Shown: positions 50,072 through 59,489, numbered from the stretch's first letter. The stretch: 64,000 nucleotides of DNA from Skermanella mucosa (GCF_016765655.2 NZ_CP086109.1:1-64000); one strand, 5' to 3'. Program-made: numbers and translations. The notes: generated by a model not told the origin, from the letters alone.

Positions 50072-51512
50072 CTAATTTATCAGAGAGGCCTCCGGGAAAA
50101 GGGCATTCGTCATATCGGCGTCATTCAGATTCGTGTTTTTTAGAAATACATATCTCAGGTCAGCGTCGTTAAGGTAGGCGCCCCTCAGATCGGCGCACAT
50201 AAGGTTGGCGTCTCTCAGGAAGGCGTCCATTAAGTTGGCGTTCGTCAGGACGGCGTTACTCAGATCGGCGCTCGTCAGGTTGGCGTCCCTCAGTTTAGCG
50301 CCTCTCAGATCGGTGAACGCAAGATTGGCATGCCTTAAGTTGGCTTCTGCCAAGTTGGCACTTTCTAGAACGGCACCGCTCAGGTCCGCGCTCCTCAGGT
50401 CGGCTTTCTCCAGGTTGGCGCCACTTAGGTTGGCGCCTCTCAGGTTCGCCCTACTCAGGTTTGCGCCACTCAGGTAGGCTCTCGTCAGGTTGGCGCGACT
50501 CAGGCCGGCGTCACTCAGGTTAGCGCCTATTAAATTGGCCCCTAACAGTTTGGCGTCCATCAGATCTGTCGCCCTCAGGTCGGCGTACATCAAATAATGC
50601 GGCAGTTTGATAGCATTCAAGCAACGGCGGGCGATGGAGTCCTCTGAACAAGATCCCAGCAGGCGATGCAATGACCTTCCTTCATCCCCATCAGGAATAT
50701 TTGCGCGCGGCTCATCATTGTCGGCAGTTGCAGACACAGTGCCGGAGAGTGCCGCCAGCAAACTGACCTCGGCGTTTTGGATTCCGCGTTCCGCCAACCT
50801 CGCCGGCCCCGGGGGCATTGATATGCCTTTGGAGAGGCAGGTATTGACCAGATCAACCAGGATCCGCCGCCAAACGAGCACGTCGTGCTGTGAATCCGCC
50901 GTCGCGGCCATCACCTCCGCCCGCAGGAATTTGAACAGCGAGTGGTCCATTTCGGTCGCGCCGCAAAGGGCGAGCCAAGCCTGAAGCTGGGCTTCCCGCT
51001 CGGGGGGACCGGACTCATATGCAAGGACTCGGTGCAGGCGCTGCACTTGGCGAAGGATGCGTCGGGCGACCAGGAACTGGCCAAAACTTTTGTGGGTGAA
51101 TTCCACAACCCGGTGCTCGGCACCGCTGAACGCCCGGCAGAAGAAGCTGTCCAGCAGTGCTGAGAGCGCACCGTCAGGCCGTTCGGCGATACGTTGCAAG
51201 TCGTCGGCGAGATCCTGCGAGCGAAGCCGTTCGGCAACAAACTTCAGCGGCACGACGCGGTCGCCACCAGCGTGCCAGGCTGCTACCGCCACCTCCTCGA
51301 GCATGCGGCTCAGGCGGTCGGGATCGACGGCGTCGATGGCTTCGCTTTTCGGGTCGCGATGCACCCGGTCCAGCACATGACGGAACAGGCGGGTGTAGAG
51401 GTCGTGGACTCCCGCCAGCGTTGCCGCCTTCTCCGGCCCTTCCAGCGTCAGCACCTGCGCCAGCAGCCAGTTCAGCAACGGCTGTGCGGTCAACTCGTCC
51501 AGGTGCTTGTCC
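50072..51512 (-). pseudogene. NACHT/STAND-pentapeptide protein, C-terminal part (split by IS256 element)
   Basis: The 3' part of the gene whose 5' part is 52834-54211. It contains the end of the ATPase-associated helical region (TAQPLLNWLLAQVLTLEGPE, FVAERLRSQDLADDLQRIAE, VVEFTHKSFGQFLVARRILR, a block seen in NACHT proteins after the ATPase), an acidic linker, and from about 50570 down a run of some 20 to 30 pentapeptide repeats (A-N/D-L-x-x, for example LIGANLSDAGLSRANLTRAY). Such repeats fold as a right-handed beta-helix. In the present state it has no start of its own and is probably not made. Confidence 0.88.
51505..51512. repeat. target site duplication, left copy
   Basis: GCTTGTCC directly outside the left inverted repeat of the IS256-family element; the second copy is 52834-52841. 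Confidence 0.92.
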
Positions 51513-52833
51513 GGGACTGTCGGGAATTCCGTGCTTGGCGGGGCGGGTTCAGTATCAGGCGGTCATCGCCTTTGCGAACCGGTCGCCGAAGATGACAGCC
51601 ATCTGGGCTTTGGCGGCCGTCCATTCCCGGGGCGGCATCTTCCAGTCTTTCTCCGCGCGGTTCAAGACGAGAAACAGGAGCTTCAGCGCGGCCTCGTCAT
51701 TGGGGAAATGCCCCCTGGCCCGGACCGCCCGGCGCAGCTTTGAGTTCAACGCTTCAATGGCATTGGTCGTGTAAAGGATGCGCCGGACCTCGCGCGGGAA
51801 GGCAAAGAAGGGGATGACCTCCGGCCACGCCCGCCGCCAAGCCTTGCCGATGGCCGCGTATTTTTCGCCCCAAGGCCCGGTCTCAAAGGCGCTCAGAGCC
51901 ATCTCGGCGGCCTTGTCGTCGACAGCGTCGTAGACCGTCTTCAGGGCGGCGGCGATGGCCTTGCGGTCCTTCCAGGACGCGAACTCCATGCTGTGGCGCA
52001 GCAGATGAACGACGCAAGTCTGAACAATCGTCTCCGGATAGGCAGCCGCGATCGCCTCGGGAAAGCCTTTCAGCCCATCGACGACGGCCAGCAGGATGTC
52101 CTCCACACCCCGGTTCTTCAACTCGTTCAGGACGCGCAGCCAGAACTTGGCGCCCTCGTTCTGTTCGATCCACAGGCCCAGCACCTCCTTGGCGCCGTCG
52201 GCCCGCACGCCGATGGCGACATGGATGGCCTTGTTGCGGACCAGACCTTCGTCGCGGATCTTGACCCGGATGGCATCCAGGAACACCAGGGGGTAGATCG
52301 CCTCCAGCGGCCGGTTCTGCCAGGCCGTCACCTCCTCGATCACGGCGTCCGTCACCGTGGAGATCAGGTCGGCCGACACCTCGATGCCATAGAGCTCCCG
52401 CAGGTGTCCCGTGATCTCCCGGGTTGACATGCCGCGTGCGTACATTGAGATGATCTTCTCGTCGAAGCCGGGGAAGCGCCGCTGGTATTTGCCGATCAGC
52501 GCCGGATCGAACGTCCCCGACCGATCGCGGGGAATGGACAGACCCATCGAGCCGCCATCGGTCAGCACCGTCTTGTGGCCGTAACCGTTGCGACGGTTGC
52601 CGCTCTCATCTCCAGCCAGATGATGATCCAGCTCCGCCTTCAGCGCCCGCTCCGTCAGCGCCTTCTTCAGCTGGTCGAGCAGGCCGTTCTGGTCGAATGC
52701 CGTCTTCGCATCGGCTCCAGCCAGCAGCTGGTCAAGGATCGCGTCAGGGATAACAGGATCTTTGCGTCGGGCCATTCAGGGTCTCCTTCTGTTTCAGGAT
52801 AACCCCGCCAAGCACGAAATTCCCGATAGTCCC
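51513..52833. mobile_element. IS256-family insertion sequence, complete
   Basis: 1321 bases with 31-base terminal inverted repeats (51513-51543 and 52803-52833; 29 of 31 identical, both beginning GGGACT and ending TGCTTGGCGGGG on the outward-in reading) and an 8-base target duplication, GCTTGTCC, on each side. It carries one intact transposase gene. The good inverted repeats and exact duplication indicate a recent insertion; it interrupts the NACHT-pentapeptide gene. Confidence 0.95.
51555..52775 (-). CDS. IS256-family transposase
   Basis: A 406-residue Mutator-like transposase, full length. The catalytic acids are recognisable: Asp in PLVFLDAIRVKIRDEG, Asp in LLAVVDGLKGFPEAI, and Glu in YTTNAIEALNSKLRR. 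The signature around CVVHLLRHSMEF matches the family C/H block. It cuts and pastes the surrounding 1321-base element via its 31-base ends. ATG 52775 has AGGAGACCC(TGA) upstream. No frameshift, so the element may still be mobile. Confidence 0.96.
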   Translation of the reverse strand: MARRKDPVIPDAILDQLLAGADAKTAFDQNGLLDQLKKALTERALKAELDHHLAGDESGNRRNGYGHKTVLTDGGSMGLSIPRDRSGTFDPALIGKYQRRFPGFDEKIISMYARGMSTREITGHLRELYGIEVSADLISTVTDAVIEEVTAWQNRPLEAIYPLVFLDAIRVKIRDEGLVRNKAIHVAIGVRADGAKEVLGLWIEQNEGAKFWLRVLNELKNRGVEDILLAVVDGLKGFPEAIAAAYPETIVQTCVVHLLRHSMEFASWKDRKAIAAALKTVYDAVDDKAAEMALSAFETGPWGEKYAAIGKAWRRAWPEVIPFFAFPREVRRILYTTNAIEALNSKLRRAVRARGHFPNDEAALKLLFLVLNRAEKDWKMPPREWTAAKAQMAVIFGDRFAKAMTA

Positions 52834-54211
52834 GCTTGTCCCGTCCGGCGGCTAGCAGATTTGGCAGGCCGCCCTTGGGGTCGAACCGGCGCCACCACTC
52901 GCCGCATTGGTCGATGTCCGCCAGCGGGTCGCCGACCACCCGACCTTCCATGGATTCGTCCAACCTAAAGCGTACTGCGTGCAGCCGCGTTTCGTCGGCC
53001 CGTGCGATGGCGCCCGCGCGGTCAACGGCGCCGGGACGGCCCGCGAGCAGAAGGAGGACGCAGGTTCCGCCGTCATTTAAACGACCGATACGGCGATCGA
53101 GGCTCGAAACGAACTGCGCGACCGCATCGGCTCCGGTCTCGCCGGCCTTGACCAGTTCGTCCAGCCCGTCGAGGATCAGCAGCAGGGGTTCTCCGCGGCT
53201 GTCGCGGAGGAGGTTCTCAGCCAGGGGGTCGTGACCCAGTTTTCCCTTGGCATAGTCGCTCACTTCCCTCCAGGCGTCGCCATGGTAGTCGAGGCGGCCG
53301 AGCGGCACCAGAAGCACCCGCCGCCCTTGCCTCGCCAGCCGGGCGGCCAGCATAGCGCAGGAACTCGACTTGCCGGCCCCCGCCTCGCCCGACAGCACGC
53401 GCACCGGGTCGTTCCGATCGGCCGCTGCGAGCCAGGCGTCCAATGCCTCGTCCAACCAGACGAGCCGTTCTTTTGCTTGGCCATCATCCACTGCCGTGGC
53501 GGCCGCCGACAGGGCGCCCCGTATTGTTATCAGCGCGCGCAGCGGGATGTAGAGATCGGACAGTGCGTAGCGCGGCACCCGCTCGGAATCGATGGAGCGC
53601 AGCGGCTGCCGCACCGCCTCTACCAGCCACGCCCGATAGGCTCGCCAGTCGCGCGCACGCCGCGCCGCGTCGTCGAGGGGCGTGGTGCGGGTCACCTCCA
53701 TATCCAGCGCGCGATAGTCGCCATCAAGGCGATCGCGCAGCTCGCCGGCCAGGGCAAGCACGATCTCCTCGTGGAAGTACCGGCCCATCGCCGCCCGGCT
53801 CGTTTCCGGCACGTGGCAAACCCGCATCCATCCGGCGAACGCCTTCGCCATCACCGTCAACGCGGGCCAACGCTCGGGGCAGGCGAACGCATCGGCGGTC
53901 AGTTCCAGCGGAGCATCGGCGGCAAGGCCCGAGATCTCCGCTTCGATCTCGGCCAGATCGGCATCCACGGCGAGAGCGCCGGCGCTGCGGGCGTGATTCT
54001 GGATCGTCCGAATGGCAGCGAGGTAAGTGGCGCGCTGAAGAAGCAGGCGCGCGCCCTCCTCCGCGTCGGGTACGCCGGCGCCCTCCGTCGAAAAGGCGCC
54101 TACGACGTCCACTGCGCCCTTGAATACCCCACCGATACTGAGCGTCGCCGCGTCCACACCAACCTTCCACAGGGCGAACGCGAGCTTTTTCCGGTCAACA
54201 GAGATTCCCAT
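52834..54211 (-). pseudogene. NACHT/STAND-type ATPase, N-terminal part (split by IS256 element)
   Basis: The 5' part of a gene split by the IS. It begins at ATG 54211 (GGAAGAG upstream) with MGISVDRKKLAFALWKVGVD and a helical N-terminal domain of about 290 residues, then a P-loop ATPase: Walker A LSGEAGAGKSSSCAML, Walker B PLLLILDGLDELVKAG and LLLLAGRPGAVD (sensor region), the order of NACHT proteins. At the insertion point it reads LLAAGRDK; joining to base 51504 after removing the element and one duplication copy gives GRDKHLDELTAQPLLN without loss of frame, 936 codons in all. NACHT/STAND proteins include antiphage sensors; function here is inference. As it stands it reads into the element. 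Confidence 0.88.
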
Positions 54212-54338
54212 GCCGCTCTTCCGAAAGGGGTATTTTGAATAGAGTATAGAAATACACGAAGGGAGTAAACTGGAGGGGGAAATCGCTCGTCCTGGGAGTT
54301 CCTTGGAGCGGTACCCGATCCGGCCAGGGCAGCCGGGG
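54212..54338. promoter_or_regulatory. upstream region of the split NACHT gene
   Basis: About 130 bases, AT-rich around 54225-54270, probably with the promoter of the minus-strand NACHT gene. It ends at the REP palindrome. Confidence 0.4.
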
Positions 54339-54368
54339 CGATGCGTTGGGCCGTGGCCCAACGCATCG
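54339..54368. repeat. REP palindrome
   Basis: A perfect 14-base stem, CGATGCGTTGGGCC (54339-54352) with its complement (54355-54368), loop GT. It shares its core with the REPIN-like element at 30462-30551 and the hairpin at 1501. Confidence 0.75.
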
Positions 54369-54451
54369 CGGCGGCCGGAACGGCAGGCCGCATGGACCGG
54401 AGCGGTTCGACCTGTTCCAAGCATGGGATGCGGGCCGCCACGGGTCGAAGG

Positions 54452-54618
54452 TCACGGCAAGTTGCGGCGCCATGCCTCCGACCCGGTCGCGTGGACCGAC
54501 CGCCCGTCGGAGTCGATGGCCACCGTGACCGGCATGTCCCGGACCCGGAACTCGTAGACCGCCTCCATGCCCAGGTCGGCGAAGGCGACCATCCGGGCCG
54601 ACGTGATCGCCTTGGACA
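54452..54618 (-). pseudogene. fumarase C-terminal fragment (duplicate of part of the gene at 60638)
   Basis: About 165 bases nearly identical to the 3' end of the class I fumarase gene at 60638-62140, including its TGA. Translated it reads SKAITSARMVAFADLGMEAV, then EFRVRDMPVTVAIDSDGRSV and ends WRRNLP. It breaks off exactly where an IS5-type inverted repeat starts (54619). It is an untranslatable scrap of a second fumarase copy, or of a segmental duplication later cut by the IS. Confidence 0.88.
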
Positions 54619-54976
54619 TTGGTGCAGAAATCAGCGGGCGGGCGGACTTCTCCCTTTCCCGCGGTGGTCAGGCAATCCGACGGGACACCGGCATGCCGAG
54701 GCCGGTCTTGATACTGATCACCCCGCCGCCCGGTCGCCGCCGGGGTCCACGCCGCGAGCGCCACGGGCGTCACCCAGACCGTCAGACTGCCGCGCCGGCG
54801 CAGCGCCGCGTCATACTCCGCCCAGTTCTCAACCTTGTAGCGGGCTCTCGGGATCTTGTGACGCCGCGGTTCATTCGCCTTGTACGGCATCAGGGTCCTC
54901 GGGGGACAAGCAGCGGGCATCCTCTATACCTACCCGCCTGCCGCTGCGTCAGCCCCCACAGCGATCTTTGCACCAA
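54619..54976. mobile_element. internally deleted IS5-type element
   Basis: Terminal inverted repeats TTGGTGCAGAAATC (54619-54632) and its near complement GATCTTTGCACCAA (54963-54976) enclose 358 bases, too short for a complete element. Inside, on the minus strand, ATG 54890 opens a transposase N-terminus: MPYKANEPRRHKIPRARYKV, then ENWAEYDAALRRRGSLTVWV and TPAATGRRG, after which the frame decays. The rest of the transposase is missing. Confidence 0.75.
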
Positions 54977-55475
54977 GATCCGGCCCGGAGGTTCGAGGCG
55001 GAGATTCGCTAGGGTGAAGCCACAGGACGGACGGGATCATACGCTAAGCCGGTCTGCATCCCTGTCCCTCAACCGCTGGCAGCACCAGAACTTGTGTCAA
55101 GAGGGTCGGAGCCGGCCTTCAGCGACGGCTATAACCTCGCGCGGCGCGGGAACGGGCTGAAATCAAACGCTGATCCGCCGCCAACCCGATCGCGGAACGA
55201 ACGCTATGGCAGGTCCGCTACTGGGAAGTGTTGTCGCGCTTGATGCGCAACTTCGCCGGCAGGACCTTCAACCTTGCTCCGCCTGTCGGGCCTGAGCAAT
55301 CGCCTGAAGCGCTTTTTTGAAAATATTTACTCCGTGACAAAATAAAAACTATCTGGTTTGATGTATCGAAGATAATGAACTCAAATATTATCTATTGATT
55401 TTATTCCGTGAGAGGGCTATGTATACGAAGAGGTTACTTTCACATTTTCACACAATCAGGTGTAAGGCGGGAACC
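54977..55475. other. gene-poor stretch
   Basis: About 500 bases with no supported gene. GC-rich in its first half, AT-rich from about 55315 to 55450, probably the promoter region of the small gene at 55476. Nothing else recognised. Confidence 0.4.
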
Positions 55476-55703
55476 ATGAGCGCGATAGCACATATCAAAT
55501 ACTTGGTCGAAAAGTACCGTGGCTATTGGACAGTCAGCTCCAGTGGTAAGCACAATGGCGAGTTCGCCAGCCGTGGAGAGGCATGTCATAGCGCATTGAA
55601 AGACGGCATCCGGGTCGGCAACCTGGGGCACGACGTCAAGATCGATGCACATGAGAAGAACGGGGATACTCGGACAGTCTGGACCAGCGGGCCCGGGAAG
55701 TAA
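55476..55703 (+). CDS. small hypothetical protein, 75 residues
   Basis: MSAIAHIKYLVEKYRGYWTV, then SSSGKHNGEFASRGEACHSA and a basic/acidic end finishing TVWTSGPGK. The layout (a strand pair with W, then a helix with EAxxxA, then a final strand) resembles DUF2188-like small domains. GGCGGGA precedes ATG 55476. It lies within IS debris and is less GC-rich than its surroundings, so horizontal origin is possible. Confidence 0.45.
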   Translation: MSAIAHIKYLVEKYRGYWTVSSSGKHNGEFASRGEACHSALKDGIRVGNLGHDVKIDAHEKNGDTRTVWTSGPGK

Positions 55704-55865
55704 GTTTTTCCTCAGTCCACAAGTGCTCTGGATAAACTTGCTTGGATGCGGTGTGCGAAAGGATGGCGGCAATGGCATATCAGGACATTCTTGTACACGT
55801 CCGGCCTTATGGTTCAATTGAGCCTTGTGAACCGCGCCGGGATTTCCGGAGGCCGATTTGGTTGA
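55704..55865. other. intergenic stretch within the IS graveyard
   Basis: No gene recognised; lies between the 75-residue protein and an IS3-type transposase scrap. Confidence 0.35.
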
Positions 55866-55953
55866 GTCACTCCGCCCCGGCGACGTCCTCGATTTGAGCA
55901 TAGTGGCGTGCTTCGGCCTCTGCGGGCGGAATGTTGCCGATCGGCTCGAGCAG
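55866..55953 (-). pseudogene. IS3-family transposase (OrfB) C-terminal scrap
   Basis: On the minus strand the frame reads RLLEPIGNIPPAEAEARHYA, then QIEDVAGAE and a stop (55866-55868), the characteristic end of IS3-type OrfB proteins. The upstream side is lost within two codons (AAG TAG before CGC), so only about 29 codons remain. Confidence 0.8.
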
Positions 55954-56013
55954 GCGCTACTTGGTTGCAACGAGGTAATTTCAGTCGCAGGAACCCCTTT
56001 CACAGCGTCCGGA

Positions 56014-56330
56014 TTACGCAACGCGGACGGAGTCCGGGCGCCCGAGGTCGAGCATGCGGTTGTGAATAGTGACGGCGATGCGGGTTTCGGTCTGCTGGGT
56101 CAGCCGCCATGGGAACGCAAGGTGTCGCCGATGATCCGCTTGTATAGACGCATCGTTCCCTCGGCACCGGCCCTCGCATTGTAGCCGGAAATTCGCTGCC
56201 AGCCCTTCCGGCCCTGCTCGGCAATGACCTGGATATGGCAGTCGCGCCGGGTTGAATCAGTTTCGGCCGATGGACTGAGCACGGCCGTCGAGCGCGGCGG
56301 CACGACAACCGCGGCATCCCTGCACCAAAC
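56014..56330 (-). pseudogene. IS5-type transposase C-terminal remnant, frameshifted
   Basis: Minus-strand reading gives VVVPPRSTAVLSPSAETDST, then HIQVIAEQGRKGWQRISGYN and RLYKRIIGDTLRSHGG, which is the DDE-domain end of IS5-type transposases (usual form GYNWRALVEA...RWKRVIGDALRSQ). After a frameshift the next frame gives AVTIHNRMLDLGRPDSVRVA and the stop (56014-56016). It may be the missing half of the element at 54619, rearranged, or a separate relative. Confidence 0.72.
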
Positions 56331-56394
56331 CATCTTCCTCCTCCGTACGACAAGCCATCTCGTCCATTCGGCGCCGGGAGTGGTCTTCCAGCGG

Positions 56395-57978
56395 TCATTC
56401 CGGCAGTCCAGCCTTGCGCAGGCCCTCCGTGAACACGGCGAGATCTTCCGGCCGCCGGAGCAGAACCCAGTCCTTGAGATTGGAGATGCGCAGCTCCGGA
56501 TCGAGCCCGCGCAGATGACGCAACGCCTGACGCGCCTCGTCCGTTCGGCCGGCGAGCGCATGGCTTGCCGCGATGATGCCGGCTACCAGCAGGAATCCCG
56601 GCAAGTCTCTGAATGCTTTCTCCGCCCATGACGATGCGGCGTCGAAGCGTCCGGCAAACAAATGGGCCATCGCCGTTCCCGCCTGCATTCGGACCATCTC
56701 CGGGTCGAGGGGGCTCAGGCGCATGGCATGTGCGATGCGCCCGATGGCATCATCGTGTTCCCCTCGGGAAATCCGCTGGAAGCCGCCGAGATACCAAGCG
56801 GCCGACAGGTTGGGGTTGAGCACCAGCGCCCTGTCGAGCAGCGCGATGCAGCCGTCGAGGTCGCCGCCGAAATGGCCGAGCGCGTGACCGCCCCTGGTGA
56901 GGGCGACCGCATCGTTCACGCCCAGCTCCACCGCCCGGCGGGCCAGTCGGGCGCCCTCGGCGGCCTCCTCGGCGGGATCGGTCATCCAGCCGTTGATCTT
57001 GCGCCAGAAATGGCACCACGCCGCCATTCCATAGGCCGAGGCGAAATCCCGATCGAGCTCAGTCGCCTTGTGGAACAACGGCAGCGCCTGGGTGACAGCC
57101 TCCCTGGTTCGCTGGTGAAAGTTCGCCATTCCGCGCAGATAGTAGTCGTAGGCGCCCAGGCTTTCGGTCGGCTTCCGCTTGGCGCGATCGATCTCCGCCC
57201 GCTCCAGCTGCGGTGCTATCGCGCCGACGACGCTCTCGGCCACCTGATCCTGCAACTCGAAGATATCGTCGAGAGCGCTTTCGAAACGCTCCGCCCAGAG
57301 ATGCGCGCCCGTTGTCGCATCAATGAGCTGGCCTGTGATGCGCACGCGGTGCGCCGCTTTGCGCACGCTGCCTTCCAGCACGTAACGCACGCCCAGCTCG
57401 CGGCCCACCTGTTTCACGTCCACCGACCGGCCTTTGTAGGTGAAGCTCGAGTTTCGCGAGATGACGAACAGCCAGCCGATGCGGGATAGCGCCGAGATGA
57501 TGTCCTCGACGATGCCGTCGGCGAAATACTCCTGTTCCGGATCGCCGCTCAAATTCAGGAACGGCAAGGTGGCGATGGAAGGCTTGTCGGGAAGGGCCAG
57601 GGCATGTGCCGGTGGTTCATCCGAGCTGAAAGTTCCGGTCCTTGATGCTTCGAAGCCGTCCGATGATCGCATCTCCCGGACGTCTCCAACGAACCGAAAT
57701 CCTTTCCGGGCGACTGTTCGGATCAGCCTCTGTTCCTCACCATTGTCGCCGATCGCCTTGCGCACCGCATTGATATGACTGGTCAGTGTCGATTCAGAGA
57801 CGATCCGCCCACCCCACACCGCGTCCAGCAGACCATCCTTGCTGACGACGCGCTCGCGGTTTCGCACCAGATGGACCAGCAGGTCAAAGACTTGCGGTCC
57901 GATAGCGATCGCGTCGGCGCCCCGTGAGAGCTCCCGCCGGTCAAGGTCGAGCAGGTAGTCCCCAAACACGAATTGCAT
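56395..57978 (-). CDS. winged-helix / TolB-like / TPR regulator
   Basis: A 527-residue protein. Residues about 1-100 are an OmpR-type winged helix (MQFVFGDYLLDLDRRELSRG ... VVSKDGLLDAVWGGRIVSES ... RTVARKGFRFVGDV) with no receiver domain. Residues about 130-250 resemble the adenylate-cyclase-associated TolB-like domain (IATLPFLNLSGDPEQEYFAD, IGWLFVISRNSSFTYKGRSV). The remainder is TPR-like helices (LDRALVLNPNLSAAWYLGGF). This architecture, often called CadC-like, is widespread in Rhizobiales and Rhodospirillales. No membrane span is seen. It is divergent from the NmrA-type reductase cluster and probably regulates it. The 3' end abuts IS debris. Confidence 0.88.
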   Translation of the reverse strand: MQFVFGDYLLDLDRRELSRGADAIAIGPQVFDLLVHLVRNRERVVSKDGLLDAVWGGRIVSESTLTSHINAVRKAIGDNGEEQRLIRTVARKGFRFVGDVREMRSSDGFEASRTGTFSSDEPPAHALALPDKPSIATLPFLNLSGDPEQEYFADGIVEDIISALSRIGWLFVISRNSSFTYKGRSVDVKQVGRELGVRYVLEGSVRKAAHRVRITGQLIDATTGAHLWAERFESALDDIFELQDQVAESVVGAIAPQLERAEIDRAKRKPTESLGAYDYYLRGMANFHQRTREAVTQALPLFHKATELDRDFASAYGMAAWCHFWRKINGWMTDPAEEAAEGARLARRAVELGVNDAVALTRGGHALGHFGGDLDGCIALLDRALVLNPNLSAAWYLGGFQRISRGEHDDAIGRIAHAMRLSPLDPEMVRMQAGTAMAHLFAGRFDAASSWAEKAFRDLPGFLLVAGIIAASHALAGRTDEARQALRHLRGLDPELRISNLKDWVLLRRPEDLAVFTEGLRKAGLPE

Positions 57979-58198
57979 TTCGGCGCTCAGCAGGCTGGTA
58001 GTCCGAAAGGTCAGGCAGCCACCGCCGGGCCAGCTCTCATAAGCCGGGCAGTGCCAGGATAGCGGCCCATTTGGACAATCTTTGAAGCTGAACTCAATGG
58101 AAATTCAAGGAAGCCGCAAGGTCTTCCGGTCAGTTTCCAGGCATCCTCCGCTCATCGGTCGCCACGGACGTGGTCGATATGAAATGGAGGAGCGAAGC

Positions 58199-58954
58199 AT
58201 GAAGATCGTCGTTATCGGAGGCAGCGGCCTTATCGGGACCAAGCTTGTCGGCAGGCTTCGTCAGAGTGGACATGAGGTCGTGGCGGCGTCCCCCAGTTCC
58301 GGCGTCGATACCATCACCGGCGAGGGGTTGTCAGAGGCGCTTGCCGGCGTTCAGGTGGTCGTCGATGTCGCGAACTCGCCGTCGTTCGAGGACAGGAAGG
58401 TCCTGGAATTCTTCGAGACTTCCGGCCGCAACCTTCTCGCCGCGGAACGGGCGGCAGGCGTGGGGCATCACGTGGCACTGTCCGTCGTCGGCACCGATCG
58501 CCTTCCCGAAAACGGTTACTTCCGCGCCAAGATCGCCCAGGAGAACCTGATCAAGGCATCCGGAATTCCCTATACGATCCTCCGCTCGACGCAGTTCTTC
58601 GAGTTCATCGCCGGCATCATCGAGGCTGGTGCCGACGGCGATGTCATCCGCCTGTCGCCCGCCCTCGTGCAGCCCATCGCGTCGGATGACGTCGCCGCCA
58701 CGCTGGCCGATCTTGCGGCAGCACCTCCGGTGAACGGCACCATCGAGGTGGCCGGTCCGGAGCCGATCGCCCTCGACAAGCTGGCTGGAGAGGTCATGGC
58801 CGCGAATGGGGACGGCCGCCGGGTGGTCGCAGACATCCACGCGCGCTACTTCGGCTCGGTGCTGAACGACCAGTCGCTGACGCCGGGCCAAAACCCGCGC
58901 ACCGGACCGACGAGGTTCGAGGAGTGGCACGCCAGCTCATCGGCGCGGAGATAG
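58199..58954 (+). CDS. NAD(P)-binding NmrA-like reductase
   Basis: A 251-residue atypical SDR. Cofactor motif GGSGLIG in MKIVVIGGSGLIGTKLVGRL; then DVANSPSFEDRKVLEFFETS, HHVALSVVGTDRLPENGYFR (with AKIAQENLIKASGIPYTILR) and RSTQFFEFIAG, as in NmrA/azoreductase-like proteins. It lacks the YxxxK triad, so it may be a redox sensor or quinone/NAD(P)H oxidoreductase. ATG 58199 is chosen because GGAGGAG lies eight bases upstream; the frame is open back to 58082. First gene of a three-gene plus-strand cluster. Confidence 0.88.
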   Translation: MKIVVIGGSGLIGTKLVGRLRQSGHEVVAASPSSGVDTITGEGLSEALAGVQVVVDVANSPSFEDRKVLEFFETSGRNLLAAERAAGVGHHVALSVVGTDRLPENGYFRAKIAQENLIKASGIPYTILRSTQFFEFIAGIIEAGADGDVIRLSPALVQPIASDDVAATLADLAAAPPVNGTIEVAGPEPIALDKLAGEVMAANGDGRRVVADIHARYFGSVLNDQSLTPGQNPRTGPTRFEEWHASSSARR

Positions 58955-59048
58955 GCCGACACGGAGACAGGTCAGAGCGGCGCACGCAAGCCTGAAATGG
59001 CGCGGTGTGTATCGCGGCGCCCCGATCCCGAAGCGAAAGGATGAAATC

Positions 59049-59489
59049 GTGAAGACGATCCTACGTCATGAAGGCGCCCCGGTCGCGGTCACCGCTTTGG
59101 TGACGCTCAACGCGATCTTTCTTTGCGCGAACGGGCTCTTCATGCTCGTCGCTCCGCAGGTTTGGTATGATTTCGTGCCGGGCGTGACCGATACCGGCTT
59201 CTTCAATCAGCACTTCATCCGCGATATCGGGATCATCCAGCTCTTCCTGGGCGTCGCGTTCATCGGCGGCCTGCTGCGGCCGGAGCGCCGCATCGGCCTC
59301 TGGGCCGCCGCCACTTTATGGCTGTCCGCGCACGCCCTGTTCCACCTGTGGGAAGTCGCAGTCGGCATCTGCGCGCCCTCGGCCATCCCGCGCGATTTTC
59401 CTGCCGTCACCCTGCCAGCACTCATCGGCATCGCGCTCACGCTCTGGGCGATCCGTCGCTCCCGCGCCGGAAGAGCGGCTTTCGCCTGA
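59049..59489 (+). CDS. small integral membrane protein (four spans)
   Basis: A 146-residue protein with four membrane spans: VTALVTLNAIFLCANGLFML, FIRDIGIIQLFLGVAFIGGL, IGLWAAATLWLSAHALFHLW and FPAVTLPALIGIALTLWAIR. Histidines in FNQHFIRDIG and SAHALFHLWE might bind a cofactor. Layout resembles DoxX/DUF4345-type proteins. The likely start is GTG 59049, with AAAGGA eight bases upstream. Sits between the reductase and the metallo-hydrolase genes. Confidence 0.72.
   Translation: MKTILRHEGAPVAVTALVTLNAIFLCANGLFMLVAPQVWYDFVPGVTDTGFFNQHFIRDIGIIQLFLGVAFIGGLLRPERRIGLWAAATLWLSAHALFHLWEVAVGICAPSAIPRDFPAVTLPALIGIALTLWAIRRSRAGRAAFA

Noticed and set aside
50160-50600. Short regularly spaced repeats suggestive of a CRISPR or tandem repeat array
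   Set aside because: The 15-base periodicity is the coding signature of pentapeptide repeats (A-N/D-L-x-x) on the minus strand; units are imperfect and there are no spacers.
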